Shown one piece after another: positions 4,862 to 6,610 of a stretch of 6,610 nt of DNA. The stretch comes from JAOUEE01 sp051011595 (lineage in GTDB: Bacteria > Actinomycetota > Acidimicrobiia > Acidimicrobiales > SHLQ01), in NCBI GenBank assembly GCA_051011595.1, contig JBPCTQ010000379.1:1-6610 (forward strand), written 5' to 3'. Both the position numbers and the translations under genes were made by a program. Below the pieces are notes generated by a model. It had not been told where the DNA came from. It was given only the letters and a program-made list of their open reading frames with translations, and searched no databases. Position 1 is the first letter of the stretch. Every line of letters begins with the position of its first letter.

Positions 4862-6610
4862 GTGAGAATCGTCCGCTTTCATCTCGAACCCGAGCCGCTG
4901 ACGCTTCACCCGCGGCTCACCGTCTGGGCCGGGCTCGATCCCGAGACCCGCCACGCCATGTTGGATGGAGCCCGAATGGTGTGCAGCGGCGAGCAGCCGG
5001 CCTACGCCGCGCTGTTGGAAGCCCACGGGCTGCTGCTCGACGCCGACCGGTCCACGTTCGCCATGCTCGAGCTGGAGGCCGGACTCGACCCGGTCCTGGT
5101 GTCACAGGATCTGTTGTGGGACCGCGACGAGCTGGAGCGACAGAGTCGTGAGGCCGGTGCGACACCCCTCGAACGAGCGGAGTCGGCCGTTGCGGCCGCC
5201 GAGGCGTCGGTGGAATCGGCCAAGGCCGAGCTCTATTCGGTGACTCGCGAGTCCGATCGCCACCGTCAGTACATCACCCAGCTCGAAGCCGAGGTCAGCC
5301 GTCTGGGCGGCATCGTCGATCAGCCTGCTCCCACGCAGTTGGCCGCCGTGCTCCACGCGGTGACCGACACCGAGCTGGAACTCCGTGTCCGCACCGGTGC
5401 GCTGGCCGCCCACGACATCGAACGGGTGTCGGCCCGGCTCCATCGACTGGGCATGATTGCGGCCGCATTGTCGGGAGGCAACACCCGCGACGTGGGGTCG
5501 GTGCAGATGGCCCTCGACGTCGCCCGAGAGCGCGCCTTCGCCGGTCCTCGCCCCGATCCGGTGGCCTACGCACTGGCCGACCGCCTCGAATCGCTCCAAG
5601 GAGACCTGGTTCAGTTCGAAGGTGCCTTCCGCCACGATGGGCAGGGTATGCAAGAGCTGGGTGACCGTCTCGATGCCGCCCAACGACGGGTGGCCGAGAC
5701 CCGAGCCGCGGCTCGCGAAGCCGGTCACGATCCGACCATCGTGGCTGCGCTCGAGCAGGCCCACGAGCGGGTCCTGTCACTCGAGCGGAAAACGTCGAGC
5801 CGGCTCAAGGGCCGAGGTCTCGAACGGGAGCTCGAGCAGGCCAAGGCGGCCGAACGGGCACTGCTCGATGAGATCGGGCAGCCCTCCTGGATGGATTACC
5901 TGCTCGATGTTTCGACCAACACCGGTCGCACACCACAACAAGAGGCCCTCCAGCAGGCCGAGGCCGAGCAGGCCCGGGTCGAGGAAGCATGGGCCGGCCT
6001 CATCTCCCAGATGGAAACCGACCCCCGTATGGCGCAGCTCCTGACCGAGCTGGACCAGGCCTCGCAGCAGGCCCTGGCCCTGGTGGGGGAGTGCGACGAT
6101 CCCGTTCCTCAACTGCGGGCCATGCAACTGGCCGCGCCGTCGCCGGAAGTGCGCGACGCCGCAGTCACCGCCCTGCGTCTGGCCCTGGCCGATGCCGGTG
6201 CGGAGGGATTCGACCAGGTGGCCGACGTCGAGCTGGCCGTGGCCACCGAGCGCTGGCTGGCCGCCGAGATCGCCACCAACCCGAACCCCCAGGTCGTGGA
6301 CGCCGAGCAGCAGGTGCACCGAGAGGTGGCCCGCCTCGAGTGGCTGGCCTCGGCCTTCTCGACCGGCGGCGTCCGGGTCGACGAGCACCCCCAGGCCGCC
6401 CAGCTCGCCCAACAGCTGGTGGCCGCCGAAGACGCCTTCGACCAGATGGCGGCCGCCCTCGGCCCCGTCGTCGAGCGCACCCGCGAGCTCGAGCACCGGC
6501 GGGCGGCCATGGGCGTCACCGATCAGCGGATCAGCGACGCCCAGGCGCTACTCGGGCAGTCGTCGGAGACGCTCACCCGCATCCAGGAGGAGCACCGACG
6601 GCTGCTGCAG
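4862..6610 (+). CDS. Partial SMC/Rad50-like coiled-coil protein with degenerate N-terminal P-loop (runs off right edge)
   Basis: An open frame of exactly 583 codons with no stop before the window ends; the 3' part is missing. The N-terminus (MRIVRFHLE... PRLTVWAG, 1-24) has the two-strand layout of an SMC/Rad50/RecN head. Residues 19-35 align without gaps to the usual LTVxxGPNGSGKSTLLD, but read GLDPETRHAMLD at 24-35: the glycine and the LD end remain while GSGKS/T is lost. Next comes AHGLLLDADRSTFAMLEL (54-71), likely head strands. From about 103 the protein is mostly Ala/Glu/Arg/Leu-rich helix with coiled-coil character (103-150, 236-286, 293-337, 358-405, 512-583). It is interrupted by proline/glycine breaks (about 150-158, 227-234, 338-356, 411-430, 500-510). 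Only two cysteines (C41, C411) are seen. GTG 4862 is chosen because it gives the family-like MRI start; GTG 4826 would add 12 residues. Walker B, signature and any hinge cannot be judged. Function unknown; a DNA-associated or structural role is inferred. Confidence 0.75.
   Translation, partial: MRIVRFHLEPEPLTLHPRLTVWAGLDPETRHAMLDGARMVCSGEQPAYAALLEAHGLLLDADRSTFAMLELEAGLDPVLVSQDLLWDRDELERQSREAGATPLERAESAVAAAEASVESAKAELYSVTRESDRHRQYITQLEAEVSRLGGIVDQPAPTQLAAVLHAVTDTELELRVRTGALAAHDIERVSARLHRLGMIAAALSGGNTRDVGSVQMALDVARERAFAGPRPDPVAYALADRLESLQGDLVQFEGAFRHDGQGMQELGDRLDAAQRRVAETRAAAREAGHDPTIVAALEQAHERVLSLERKTSSRLKGRGLERELEQAKAAERALLDEIGQPSWMDYLLDVSTNTGRTPQQEALQQAEAEQARVEEAWAGLISQMETDPRMAQLLTELDQASQQALALVGECDDPVPQLRAMQLAAPSPEVRDAAVTALRLALADAGAEGFDQVADVELAVATERWLAAEIATNPNPQVVDAEQQVHREVARLEWLASAFSTGGVRVDEHPQAAQLAQQLVAAEDAFDQMAAALGPVVERTRELEHRRAAMGVTDQRISDAQALLGQSSETLTRIQEEHRRLLQ

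Noticed and set aside
5102..6496. Minus-strand open frames (5102-5764 and 5777-6496) opposite the SMC-like gene
   Set aside because: These are antisense shadows of the plus-strand frame that starts at 4862. The plus frame is uninterrupted for 583 codons, has a family-like N-terminus and coiled-coil composition; the minus frames show no motifs.

Overview
The window is GC-rich DNA packed with plus-strand genes that often overlap by one to four bases. Gene content and style (a PimB-type mannosyltransferase, a single-domain ArsA-like ATPase next to a START-fold protein, GTG starts, weak Shine-Dalgarno sites) suggest an actinobacterium. My best guess is an Acidimicrobiia-like lineage, inferred from protein resemblance only.

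Layout, left to right, all on the plus strand. At 74-1180 is queG, epoxyqueuosine reductase, with all eight iron-sulfur cysteines and a C-terminal HEAT repeat. At 1177-2301 is a GT4 glycosyltransferase very like mycobacterial PimB' (Rv2188c), coupled to queG through an ATGA overlap. At 2344-2784 is a small four-helix membrane protein. A 111-base gap follows. Then come three tightly coupled genes: an SRPBCC/START-like protein (2896-3351), an ArsA/Get3-type ATPase with an HSP20-like C-terminal domain (3351-4541, TAGTG overlap), and an 82-residue acidic small protein (4538-4786, ATGA overlap). After a 75-base gap a long coding frame starts at GTG 4862 and runs off the right edge without a stop. 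It encodes at least 583 residues of mostly helical, coiled-coil protein whose N-terminus looks like an SMC/Rad50 head with a degenerate P-loop.

How the genes may work together: the PimB-like enzyme, the SRPBCC protein and the ArsA-type ATPase sit in the same order as I recall for Rv2188c, Rv2185c and Rv2184c of Mycobacterium tuberculosis. This points to an old actinobacterial envelope-associated cluster. A lipid-binding-fold protein plus a Get3-like ATPase carrying a small-heat-shock domain fits a role in delivering hydrophobic cargo (lipid or membrane protein) at the membrane, but that is inference. Nothing supports arsenic resistance. queG probably shares transcription with the glycosyltransferase rather than function.

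The least explained items are the SMC-like protein with the lost P-loop and the SRPBCC-ArsA-small-protein trio. I saw no RNA genes, mobile elements, CRISPR arrays, convincing terminators or long repeats.
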